20,412 bases of DNA, taken from positions 1 to 20,412 of the forward strand of contig UQZO01000027.1 in the NCBI GenBank assembly GCA_900545545.1, given 5' to 3'. Positions 1 through 7,144 of the stretch are shown one piece after another (positions within the stretch are counted from its first letter, which is position 1; each line of letters begins with the position of its first letter). A program made the translations under genes and the position numbers. The DNA is from an uncultured Subdoligranulum sp. (lineage in GTDB: Bacteria > Bacillota > Clostridia > Oscillospirales > Ruminococcaceae). The notes beneath the pieces were generated by a model. The model made no database searches, had not been told where the DNA came from, and was given only the letters and a program-made list of their open reading frames with translations.

Positions 1-20
1 ATAACCTCCTGTGCGTCCAT
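1..20 (-). CDS. Possible 5' end of a small HTH/excisionase-like gene (partial)
   Basis: On the minus strand an ATG at 20-18 starts MDAQEV and runs off the contig. An AAAGGA box lies seven bases upstream, and a CATAAT sequence further upstream could be a -10 element. The opening resembles small helix-turn-helix proteins carried by mobile elements of Clostridia, but only six residues are visible, so family assignment is a guess. It directly follows the broken VirD4 fragment, so it may belong to a second inserted element or to a deletion junction. Confidence 0.25.
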
Positions 21-43
21 GTAGGTGTCCTTTACACTTAAAA

Positions 44-349
44 TTATGCACTCCAACGGGCGCTGCCGTATTCCTCGCCCTTGCGGTATTTCTTGGCGTT
101 CTTGCTTTTGCAGTACACCATGAGCCGCAGGGCGGCGGCACCGGCGACGCCGATCAGCAGGTCAAAAGGGTGGAAGCTGGGGGCGGCGTTTGCAAAGGCC
201 GCCGAACAGCCGTCCATGAAGTGCAGCAGCTTTTCCGACAAGTCCACGCCTGCCGCCAGCCGGTATGCCTGCCCCAGCTTCCCGAACAGGTAAACGAAAA
301 TCAGGTACGGGAGATTGGAGAGGATCAGTTTTTTTACCTCTGGTTTCAC
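44..349 (-). pseudogene. VirD4/TraG-type conjugative coupling protein, N-terminal fragment
   Basis: The 101-residue frame looks like the N-terminus of the VirD4-like coupling ATPases of Tn1549/CTn-type elements. It has a first membrane segment (about residues 9-22), a second hydrophobic segment (about 64-80), and then the basic stretch KSKNAKKYRKGEEYGSARW that normally leads into the ATPase domain. The frame stops two codons after GSARW, so the Walker motifs and about 500 residues are missing. The start is GTG at 349-347, overlapping the stop of the upstream gene as GTGA, behind an AGGAAAGGGGG ribosome binding site. An intact protein would couple relaxosome DNA to a type IV secretion channel; this one cannot. 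Family assignment is by motif recognition. Confidence 0.7.
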
Positions 350-480
350 AATGACAGCCCCCTTTCCTTGACTTTCTCCTTGGCCCGCTGCTGCGTCTTG
401 GCCGCAGCCTTAACTGTTTTGCCCTCGTTTTCGGATGCTTGCCATTTTGACCACTCCGCTGTGTATTGACACAAAGGATA
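346..480 (-). pseudogene. PcfB/DUF3801-like conjugation protein, C-terminal remnant
   Basis: The frame reads QYTAEWSKWQ and later QQRAKEKVKERGLSL before its stop at 348-346, which overlaps the start of the VirD4 fragment. Proteins of the PcfB/DUF3801 family sit immediately upstream of virD4 in Clostridia conjugative elements and end in a similar basic tail, so order and overlap both fit. Upstream of about 480 the frame stays open to 570, but the translation no longer looks like this family. The homologous part therefore seems to begin at a breakpoint near 475-480. Function is lost; confidence comes mainly from context. Confidence 0.45.
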
Positions 481-817
481 CCAACCTCTGCGATACAAAG
501 CTATCACCAAACCCAACGAAGAACGGCCACGATACTTGTGCAAACCGGGCAAAACACCAAAAGTTTGCAAACATAGGCTTAATAAGGATAAGGTACTATT
601 TTATGATACCTGTGACGACAGTGACGGTGATGACGGTTGCGACGGCACATCCGGTACCTTGAATCCATTGTCATAAGCGTCATTGCCGTCATTCTCGTCA
701 TGCGGATAATTGCGAAGCTGCAGAAGCCGCTGCTTGCTGGTACGCCGGGTACTCAGCAAAATACCATAACGGGTGCTACAGAACGGGTGGAAAGAGGCCG
801 GTGAAATCATTCGCGCG
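481..817. other. Gene-poor stretch at the edge of the mobile-element remnant
   Basis: No convincing intact gene is seen here. On the minus strand, about 601-777 translates to an acidic, Pro/Ser-rich tail (for example NDAYDNGFKVPDVPSQPSSP) ending in a stop at 601. It could be the C-terminal scrap of another mobile-element protein, but I cannot name it. Base composition is visibly less GC-rich than the operons to the right. No tRNA, integrase or attachment site was recognised. Confidence 0.4.
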
Positions 818-845
818 TTGCGTTTTTTCGTCAATCTGTTATAAT
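818..845 (+). promoter_or_regulatory. Sigma-70/SigA promoter of the AraC-GH39 gene
   Basis: TTGCGT (818-823) and a perfect TATAAT (840-845) are 16 bp apart, with an extended -10 TG at 837-838. Transcription would begin near 852, giving a leader of about 38 nt. A GGAGGAGA ribosome binding site (876-883) precedes the ATG at 890. Confidence 0.7.
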
Positions 846-889
846 AAGGGACAATCCCAACGACTTTGCCCAGACGGAGGAGATTAGCT

Positions 890-3301
890 ATGGCCCAACG
901 GCAAAAAAATGCCCCCAAAATTACCACGGCACTGCTGCACCGGGCTGAGGAAGCTCCTCACTTCCACCAGGATCTGGAGATCCTCTACCTGATGGAGGGG
1001 ATACTCACCGTCACCCAGGACGGCAAAGAAACCACGCTACAAAAGGATGACGTGCTGGTCATCAACTGCAATCACACCCATAGCCTGCACAGTGCCGGGG
1101 AACTGACCCTTCTGCAGGTGCAGGTTGCCTACGCCCTGCTGGAGGAGATCGCCCCCGGCGAGGAACCCTTCTTTTTCTGCAATTCGGCGGCGGATGCCTA
1201 CCATCCCTACGGGGAAGTACGCCGCCTGATGCGTCAGCTGCTGCTGAGTTATGCGGGGACCCGCCGCCGCACCGAGGCGGTGCGTTACAGCTACGTCTAT
1301 GCGCTGCTGGATCTGCTGACCGAGCATTTTCGCCGTGCGCCGGAGCCGGTTTCCGACGGCCGCCCGCCCCAGGATGAGGAACGGCTGCAGGCGATCATCA
1401 GCTATGTGAACCGGAATTTCCGGGACCAGATCAATCTGAGCAAGCTGGCAGAACAGATGTACCTGTCCACCTCCTCCCTGTCGCGCTTGTTCAAGCGCAG
1501 CATGGGCTGCTATTTTGCGGATTTTGTCAACCATGTGCGGCTCAACCAGGCAGTGCAGGAGCTGGCCGCCACCGACAAAACGGTCACCCGCATCGCGGCG
1601 GACTGCGGTTTCACCAACCTGGCCGCCTTCAACAAACAGTTCCAGGCCGCCTACCACACCACCCCCGCGGCCTGGCGCAAACAACAGTGGGAGGAACAGG
1701 ACCCTGCCGCGGATGACTGCCAGCTGGAGGCCCTGGCCCAGGATATCGAGAAGCTCCACCTGGAGGCCGAACCTGCCGTCTCGGCGCCCGGCGCCCAGAG
1801 CCTGGCCGTCACGGTACAGACCGGGCCGGGTACCCCGTATACCCACAGCTGGAACCGGGTACTCAACGGCGGGGCGGCCCACGAATTGACCATCTGTAAC
1901 GTGCAGGGGCACATCGTCTATCTGTGCGAGCATCTGGGCTTCCGCTTTGTGCGGATCTGGAACCTGTTTTCCCGGTCCATGATGATTGCCCGGGATACAG
2001 CGCAGAGCCAGTACAACTTCGACCGGCTGGACAATGTGCTGGATTTCATGGTATCCAGCCACATGGTGCCCTATCTGGATTTTGGCCAGCGGCCGGTCTG
2101 CGCGGTCAAGGCTGAAGGCCAGATGGTCTATTATGAAAACGAGGGCCTGGACTTTGCCTCGCCCGCCGACTGGCTGCGGATGTTCCGGGCGTTTATCGAC
2201 CACATTGCCCGCCGCTACGGGCGGGAGGCTGCCGGCAGATGGGTCTATGATTTCTCACTGGATATCCGCCAGCAGACGCTGCCTTTCTGCAAGGATGAAA
2301 CCGAAATGTGGGAACTCTACCGCCAGGCGACGCTCTGCCTGCGGCAGCATTTCCCCGGGGTATCGGTGGGCGGACTGGGCGGCATCCCGGTGGGGGACCT
2401 GGCGCCCATGGTGCACTGGCTGGAATTCTGCAAAGCCAACGACTGTGTGCCGGACCATCTCTCGGTGCTGGTGTTTCCGTATCGGCACGAGGCAAAGGAA
2501 GGCGACTATGAACCCCGCCGCCTGGCGCGGGAAGGGGAGGAGGCCCGCCAGATCCACCGCTGCCGCGCCCTGCTGGACAAACTGGGCCTGCCGGACTGCC
2601 GGGTGTTTGCGGTGGAGTGGAACAGCACCCTTTCCACCCGCAACTGGCTCAACGACAGCTGTTTCCGCGCGGCCTATGCGCTGGATGTCTTCAACCGTAC
2701 CTGGGGCGAAGCGGATGCCATCGGCGTCTGGATGGCGACCGACTGGTGCTGCAGCTACTACGATACCACCCACATCGCCAACGGCGGCAACGGCCTGCTC
2801 TCCAAGGACGGCATCCGCAAGCCGATTTACCATGCGCTGGATTTCCTCAACCGCATGGGGCCCAACCTGCTGCAAAAAGGGGACTGCTACATTGCCACAG
2901 CCTCCGGGCCGGACGACTTCTACCTGCTGTGCTACAACTGCAAGCGGTATTCCTATGAATACTTCCGCGCCCAGGAAAACGACCTGGACCTGCACCGCCT
3001 GCCCGACCTGTTTGAAGATGACCGCGACCTGCAGATCCGGTTCACCCTCTCGGGCCTGAGCGAACACCGGAGCTACGCCCTCAAGCGCCGTGTGGTCAAC
3101 GAAGAGCACGGCAGTTTGCTGGGGGAATGGAGCCGTTTTGAGTATGACGCCGACCTGGATGCACGGGATGTGCAGTATCTGCGCAATGTGTGCAACCCGG
3201 AGCTGAGCATGCGCAAGCAGCGCAGTGAAAAAGGGTCGATTTCTTTCACGGCGACCCTAAAACCCCACGAAATTGCCCTGTATCATATTTTTGCCCTGTA
3301 A
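890..3301 (+). CDS. AraC-family regulator fused to a GH39-like glycosidase module
   Basis: An 803-residue protein with three parts. A cupin-like ligand pocket is at about residues 1-110. A two-helix-turn-helix AraC/XylS DNA-binding domain is at about 165-270 (INLSKLAEQMYLSTSSLSRLF, then a second helix pair ending in TTPAAWRKQQ). A C-terminal GH39 (beta-xylosidase/iduronidase-like) TIM barrel is at about 308-803. The GH39 nucleophile motif is present as VEWNST with E576. At the expected WNEP acid/base site the sequence is WVYDFSLDIRQQ, where D458 takes the place of the usual Glu, so hydrolysis may be weak or lost. Start is the ATG behind GGAGGAGA; an upstream TTG at 866 lacks a binding site. 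It stands alone with its own promoter and terminator, just upstream of the C-glycoside genes. It probably senses a sugar or glycoside and controls them; that role is inferred from position. Confidence 0.85.
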   Translation: MAQRQKNAPKITTALLHRAEEAPHFHQDLEILYLMEGILTVTQDGKETTLQKDDVLVINCNHTHSLHSAGELTLLQVQVAYALLEEIAPGEEPFFFCNSAADAYHPYGEVRRLMRQLLLSYAGTRRRTEAVRYSYVYALLDLLTEHFRRAPEPVSDGRPPQDEERLQAIISYVNRNFRDQINLSKLAEQMYLSTSSLSRLFKRSMGCYFADFVNHVRLNQAVQELAATDKTVTRIAADCGFTNLAAFNKQFQAAYHTTPAAWRKQQWEEQDPAADDCQLEALAQDIEKLHLEAEPAVSAPGAQSLAVTVQTGPGTPYTHSWNRVLNGGAAHELTICNVQGHIVYLCEHLGFRFVRIWNLFSRSMMIARDTAQSQYNFDRLDNVLDFMVSSHMVPYLDFGQRPVCAVKAEGQMVYYENEGLDFASPADWLRMFRAFIDHIARRYGREAAGRWVYDFSLDIRQQTLPFCKDETEMWELYRQATLCLRQHFPGVSVGGLGGIPVGDLAPMVHWLEFCKANDCVPDHLSVLVFPYRHEAKEGDYEPRRLAREGEEARQIHRCRALLDKLGLPDCRVFAVEWNSTLSTRNWLNDSCFRAAYALDVFNRTWGEADAIGVWMATDWCCSYYDTTHIANGGNGLLSKDGIRKPIYHALDFLNRMGPNLLQKGDCYIATASGPDDFYLLCYNCKRYSYEYFRAQENDLDLHRLPDLFEDDRDLQIRFTLSGLSEHRSYALKRRVVNEEHGSLLGEWSRFEYDADLDARDVQYLRNVCNPELSMRKQRSEKGSISFTATLKPHEIALYHIFAL

Positions 3302-3351
3302 ATCCTTGTACAGAACGACCAAAATGAACACACTTTCTTGAACATATTATC

Positions 3352-3398
3352 ACAAGGCGCAACAAATGCACTGCATTTGTTGCGCCTTGTCTTATTTT
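3352..3398 (+). terminator. Strong intrinsic terminator after the AraC-GH39 gene
   Basis: Two perfect 19-base arms (3352-3370 and 3372-3390) around a single C form a nearly complete palindrome. The RNA hairpin would have a loop of a few bases. CTTATTTT follows. It isolates the regulator gene from the catabolic operon. Confidence 0.8.
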
Positions 3399-3430
3399 GC
3401 GCAGCCACCCGCAACAAAGCAATGCCTTTT

Positions 3431-3484
3431 CCTCCGCACCCCGCAACGGAGGCGATAGTGGAAAACTTACCGTTTTTTTACAAT
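3431..3484 (+). promoter_or_regulatory. Putative control region of the catabolic operon
   Basis: A 6-bp inverted repeat, CCTCCG (3431-3436) / CGGAGG (3447-3452), is followed by a second small one, AAAAC/GTTTT (about 3462-3475), and by a plausible -10 TACAAT (3479-3484). No good -35 is seen at the right distance. That would suit a promoter needing an activator such as the AraC protein encoded upstream. A leader of about 70 nt then leads to a GGAGG site (3550-3554). Confidence 0.4.
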
Positions 3485-3561
3485 AGACTCAGCAAGCGGG
3501 ACAACACCGCGCAAGGGCGCGGCAGGAGAAAGCCCGTACAAATAGAAATGGAGGCATTTTT

Positions 3562-4680
3562 ATGAAAAACGGTAAATTGCAGGTTGCGGTCATCGGTTGC
3601 GGCGGCATCGCCAACCAGAAGCACTTCCCGGCGCTGAGCAAGCAGAGCGACAAGTGCGAGATCGTCGCCTTCTGCGACCTCATTGAGGAACGCGCCAAGG
3701 CTGCTGCCGAAAAGTACGGCAAGCCCGGCTGCCAGGTCACCACCGACTACAAGGAAGTCATGGCCAACCCCGATATCGACGTGGTCCATGTCTGCACCCC
3801 CAACGTGGCGCACTGCCCCATCACGGTGGCTGCTTTTGAGGCCGGTAAGAACGTCATGTGCGAAAAGCCCATGGCCGCCACCACCGCCGACGCCCAGAAG
3901 ATGATGGACGCCTGGAAAAAGAGCGGCAAAAAGTTCACCGTCGGCTACCAGAACCGCTTCCGTACCGACTCCCAGGCCCTGAAGCGCGCCTGCGACGAGG
4001 GCAAGCTGGGGGATATCTACTTCGCCAAGGCTCACGCTGTGCGCCGCCGCGCCGTGCCCACCTGGGGCGTCTTCCCCGATAAGAGCAAGCAGGGCGGCGG
4101 TCCGCTGATCGACATCGGCACCCATGCCCTGGACATCACCCTCTGGTGCATGAACAACTACAAGCCTGTGTCCGTCATGGGTTCTGTCTTTGAGAAGCTG
4201 GGTCACCTGCCCGAAGCCACCGAGGGCAACATGTTCGGCCCCTGGGACCCCAAGACCTACGAAGTGGAAGATTCCGCTTTCGGCTTTGTCAAGATGGAAA
4301 ACGGCGCCACCATCTTCCTGGAAGCTTCCTGGGCGCTGAACGTCAAGGATTCCCGCGAGGCTGCCTGCACCCTGTGCGGCACCAAGGCCGGTGCCGAGCA
4401 GGTGGGCGGCATGAGCCAGCAGGGCTATGACCTGGTCTTCAACGAGACCACCGGCGGCATCCTCACCGAGGAGCACATCTCCGACACCGGCGCCATCGCC
4501 TTCTTCGAGGGTACCAACGGCGGCAGCGATGCGGACAAGGAGTGCAAGCAGTGGCTGGAAGCCATCCTCAACGACACTGAGCCCCTGGTCAAGCCCGAAC
4601 AGGCCTTCACCGTCACCCAGATCCTGGATGCCATCTATCAGTCCGCCCGTGAGGGCCGCGAGATCCGTCTGAACGGCTGA
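3562..4680 (+). CDS. Gfo/Idh/MocA family NAD(P)-dependent oxidoreductase
   Basis: A 372-residue cytoplasmic sugar dehydrogenase of usual family length. The Rossmann fold opens with VAVIGCGGIA (about residues 8-17). The conserved EKP motif is E101-K102-P103. The catalytic C-terminal motif GGGPLIDIGTHALD carries D184 and the expected proton-relay H188. Members oxidise or reduce a sugar-ring hydroxyl, often C3, with bound NAD(P). The gene is first in its operon, 13 bp from a TIM-barrel isomerase, a pairing seen in inositol, anhydrosugar and 3-keto-glycoside pathways. It may handle the ketosugar released downstream or provide a second 3-oxidation; the substrate cannot be read from sequence. Start ATG follows GGAGG by seven bases. 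Confidence 0.88.
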   Translation: MKNGKLQVAVIGCGGIANQKHFPALSKQSDKCEIVAFCDLIEERAKAAAEKYGKPGCQVTTDYKEVMANPDIDVVHVCTPNVAHCPITVAAFEAGKNVMCEKPMAATTADAQKMMDAWKKSGKKFTVGYQNRFRTDSQALKRACDEGKLGDIYFAKAHAVRRRAVPTWGVFPDKSKQGGGPLIDIGTHALDITLWCMNNYKPVSVMGSVFEKLGHLPEATEGNMFGPWDPKTYEVEDSAFGFVKMENGATIFLEASWALNVKDSREAACTLCGTKAGAEQVGGMSQQGYDLVFNETTGGILTEEHISDTGAIAFFEGTNGGSDADKECKQWLEAILNDTEPLVKPEQAFTVTQILDAIYQSAREGREIRLNG

Positions 4681-4693
4681 GGAGGGATTTGCT

Positions 4694-5614
4694 ATGAAAC
4701 TGGGATTTGTTTCTGCGATTCTCGATCAGAGCAACTATGAGCAGATGATGGACACCGCCGCGGCGCTGGGCTTCCAGTGCGTGGAGGTTGCCTGCTGGCC
4801 CCAGGGCAAGGCCGAGCGCCGCTACGCCGGTGTCAGCCATATCGACGCCGAGCGGGTGCTCACCGATGACGCCTATGCCAAACATATTCTGGATTACGCC
4901 GCCGAAAAAGGCGTCGAGATCTCCAGCCTGGCCTACTACCCCAACACCATGGACGCCGACCTCGAAAAGCGCGCCGCCGCCGTGGAACATCTGAAGGCGC
5001 TTATCAAGGCTTCCGCCAAGCTGGGCGTGAACATGGTCACCACTTTCATCGGCCGCGACCAGACCAAGACTGTGGAGGAAAACCTCGAGCTGGTCAAGGA
5101 AGTCTGGCCTTCCATCATCGCCCTGGCCGAGGAACAGGGCGTCAAGGTTGCCATTGAAAACTGCCCCATGCTCTTTGGTCCCGACCAGTGGCCCGGCGGT
5201 CAGAACCTCATGACCACCCCGGCCATCTGGAAAAAGGTCTTTGAGATTCTGCCCAGCCAAAATCTCGGCATCAACTACGATCCCTCCCACTTTGTATGGC
5301 AGATGATCGACTACATCAAACCCATCTATGAGTTCAAGGATAAGATCTTCCATGTCCACTACAAGGACATCAAGCTCTATCCCGACCGGCTGGATCAGGT
5401 GGGCATCATGGCCTACCCGCTGGACTTCATGTCCCCCAAGCTGCCGGGGCTGGGCGATGTGGACTGGGGCAAATACGTAAGCGCCCTCACCGATATCGGC
5501 TACGACGGCTGCACCTGCATCGAGGTGGAGGACAAGGCCTTTGAGGGCAGCCAGGAGAAAGTCCTGGACAGCCTGCGCCTGAGCAAGCGTTACATGGAGC
5601 AGTTTGTGATCTGA
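4694..5614 (+). CDS. Sugar phosphate isomerase/epimerase-like TIM-barrel protein
   Basis: A 306-residue protein of the xylose-isomerase-like / AP-endonuclease-2 barrel superfamily. The four expected divalent-metal ligands are visible: E155 (VAIENC), D196 (INYDPSH), H222 (FHVHYKD) and E277 (CIEVED). Members isomerise, epimerise or eliminate on keto-sugars through an enediolate. The start follows GAGGAGGG directly after the stop of the Gfo/Idh gene. The partner dehydrogenase and the downstream C-glycoside deglycosidase suggest action on a 3-keto sugar or a 1,5-anhydro keto-sugar. This is inference; a plain hexose or inosose isomerase is also possible. Confidence 0.85.
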   Translation: MKLGFVSAILDQSNYEQMMDTAAALGFQCVEVACWPQGKAERRYAGVSHIDAERVLTDDAYAKHILDYAAEKGVEISSLAYYPNTMDADLEKRAAAVEHLKALIKASAKLGVNMVTTFIGRDQTKTVEENLELVKEVWPSIIALAEEQGVKVAIENCPMLFGPDQWPGGQNLMTTPAIWKKVFEILPSQNLGINYDPSHFVWQMIDYIKPIYEFKDKIFHVHYKDIKLYPDRLDQVGIMAYPLDFMSPKLPGLGDVDWGKYVSALTDIGYDGCTCIEVEDKAFEGSQEKVLDSLRLSKRYMEQFVI

Positions 5615-5635
5615 TTCTCCTTACACTCCCGTTAT

Positions 5636-5683
5636 GGCCGCGCCGGTGCCGCAAGTATCGGTCGGCGCGGCCCTTCTGTTTTG
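5636..5683 (+). terminator. Internal hairpin/attenuator between the two operon blocks
   Basis: Ten-base arms GGCCGCGCCG (5636-5645) and CGGCGCGGCC (5663-5672) enclose a 17-nt loop that can pair further. CTTCTGTTTT follows. No promoter is evident before the next gene, so this is more likely a partial terminator or mRNA-processing barrier than the operon end. Confidence 0.6.
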
Positions 5684-5714
5684 AAATTGCCTATGAAATG
5701 GAGGAAATGATTCC

Positions 5715-6725
5715 ATGTCCAGAATCAAAGCCGGCGTCAGTCTGTACAGCCTGCAGGACCAGTACCTGACCAAAAAAATGACGCTTGAAGATATCATCCA
5801 CTATGTAAAGGAATGTGGCGCCGAGGGCATCGAGATCCTGCCTGACCAGATGCTCAAGGGCGCGCCCGACCTCACCGACGAGCAGGTGGCCCATTGGCAC
5901 GAACTGCTCAAAGAGACCGGCCTGCAGCCTGTCTGCTCCGATGTGTTCCTGAACACCAACCTGTACAAAAACCGCACCCTCACCCGCAAGGAGTGCATCG
6001 ACCTGCTCATCAAGGAAATCAAGCAGGCCAACCGTTTGGGCATCAAACTCATCCGTCTGGTGTCCATGGTGCCCTACTGGGTCATCGAGCCGCTGCTGCC
6101 CTACTGCGAGAAGTACGACGTGACCATCGCCATTGAGGTCCACGCCGGCATGGCCTTCGATGTGCAGGCCACCAACGACTTCATCAACGAGGTCAAGCGC
6201 CTGAACACCCCCTACGCTGGTATTGTCATCGATACCGGTATCTTCTGCCGCAAGTTCCCCCGCGTGGTCAAGAACTACGAGATCAACAACGGCGCCACCC
6301 CGGCCATGTTCGATTACTGCGACAAGCTGCTGGATGAGGGCACCGACCTGCACGCCGCCATCCGCGAAAACGGCGGCAAGCTGCCCGCCGATTTCGTCGC
6401 TACCTGGAAGACCCACGAGGACGAGATGTTCGGCCCCCTGTGCGACGGTTACGAAAACTATCCCTACGAGGTCATGGACGATCTGCTGCCCTACATCAAG
6501 CACTTCCACTTCAAGATGTTCGAGATGACCGACGGAGGTCCCGAGTATTCCATCGACTTCAAGGGCCTCTTGCAGTACCTGCATGACCACAACTACGACG
6601 GCTACGTCTGTACTGAGTACGAGGGCAACCGCTTTACGCTGCCCGGTCATCCCACCGTGGAGCGGGAGCAGGTGGCCCGCAACGTCAAGTACGTGCAGCA
6701 ATGCCTGAAAGAAATCCAGGGCTGA
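5715..6725 (+). CDS. C-glycoside deglycosidase alpha subunit (DgpC/DfgA/CarB-like)
   Basis: A 336-residue TIM-barrel protein. In the known C-glycoside deglycosidases the alpha subunit binds a metal (Mn) and holds the catalytic His. It pairs with a small beta subunit to cleave the C-C bond of a 3-keto C-glycoside, giving the aglycone and an anhydro-keto sugar. Visible metal-site residues are E141 (AIEVH), D173 (VIDTG), H265 (HFHFK) and E301 (CTEYEG). H143, two residues after the first Glu, is the likely general base. The deciding evidence is the beta-subunit gene starting 13 bp later and a Gfo/Idh oxidoreductase in the same operon. Start follows GGAGG by ten bases. The barrel alone would only justify 'sugar phosphate isomerase/epimerase'. 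Confidence 0.82.
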   Translation: MSRIKAGVSLYSLQDQYLTKKMTLEDIIHYVKECGAEGIEILPDQMLKGAPDLTDEQVAHWHELLKETGLQPVCSDVFLNTNLYKNRTLTRKECIDLLIKEIKQANRLGIKLIRLVSMVPYWVIEPLLPYCEKYDVTIAIEVHAGMAFDVQATNDFINEVKRLNTPYAGIVIDTGIFCRKFPRVVKNYEINNGATPAMFDYCDKLLDEGTDLHAAIRENGGKLPADFVATWKTHEDEMFGPLCDGYENYPYEVMDDLLPYIKHFHFKMFEMTDGGPEYSIDFKGLLQYLHDHNYDGYVCTEYEGNRFTLPGHPTVEREQVARNVKYVQQCLKEIQG

Positions 6726-6738
6726 GGAGGGACAAACC

Positions 6739-7131
6739 ATGTTTGATAACAATGTTTTTCTGACCGGCACCTGCAAGAATGTGTCGGAAAAGGGCAAGGT
6801 CACCGGCTTTGAAGTCCAGACCAACATCACCTACTACCGCGGCATCCCCCTTTCCATGATGGAGTACGTCCACTTGGCAGTGGACGGTGAGCCCGTGCCC
6901 GATGAGGATATCCGCGTTTCGCTGGACCAGAAGGATTGGTTCACCCAGAAGGAAGCCGAGACCGTCACCACCTACAAGTGGGAATACGGCGACCCGCTCT
7001 ATGTGCGGGTGCTGAAGGACGGCGGCCTTTCCAAGGGCGAGCACAAGGTCAAAATGACGGTGGCCATCCGCACGGCGTACATTCCGGTTCCACTGGAAGG
7101 CACTAAGGAACGCACCGTCACCATCGACTGA
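6739..7131 (+). CDS. C-glycoside deglycosidase beta subunit (DUF6379, DgpB/DfgB/CarC-like)
   Basis: A 130-residue all-beta protein of the C-glycoside deglycosidase beta-subunit family. Recognisable features are the FDNNVFLTGTCKNV opening, GFEVQTNITYYRGIPLS (about residues 23-39), the VDGEPVP turn, and a WEYGDPLYVRV strand before a C-terminal beta hairpin. The family has no activity alone; it caps the alpha barrel and helps shape the active site. Length and position directly after the alpha gene fit the known pairs. The start follows GAGGAGGG right after the alpha stop, suggesting coupled translation and matched amounts. This small gene makes the C-glycoside reading specific. Confidence 0.82.
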   Translation: MFDNNVFLTGTCKNVSEKGKVTGFEVQTNITYYRGIPLSMMEYVHLAVDGEPVPDEDIRVSLDQKDWFTQKEAETVTTYKWEYGDPLYVRVLKDGGLSKGEHKVKMTVAIRTAYIPVPLEGTKERTVTID

Positions 7132-7144
7132 AAGGGGAAAAACC

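Noticed and set aside
866..889. Upstream TTG start for the AraC-GH39 protein
   Set aside because: The GGAGGAGA site at 876-883 would lie inside the coding sequence, and it is ideally placed for the ATG at 890.
601..927. A 108-codon minus-strand gene overlapping the AraC-GH39 start
   Set aside because: No ribosome binding site, overlap with a strong promoter and the real start, and no clear family. At most its 3' part is a remnant, noted under the gene-poor stretch.
1037..3109. Long minus-strand frames opposite the AraC-GH39 gene
   Set aside because: Same antisense composition artefact; no start signals and no family resemblance.
3352..3390. The 39-base palindrome as a recombination site or IS end
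   Set aside because: A T-rich tail right after it and its place downstream of a stop codon are better explained by a terminator; no target duplication or transposase is near.
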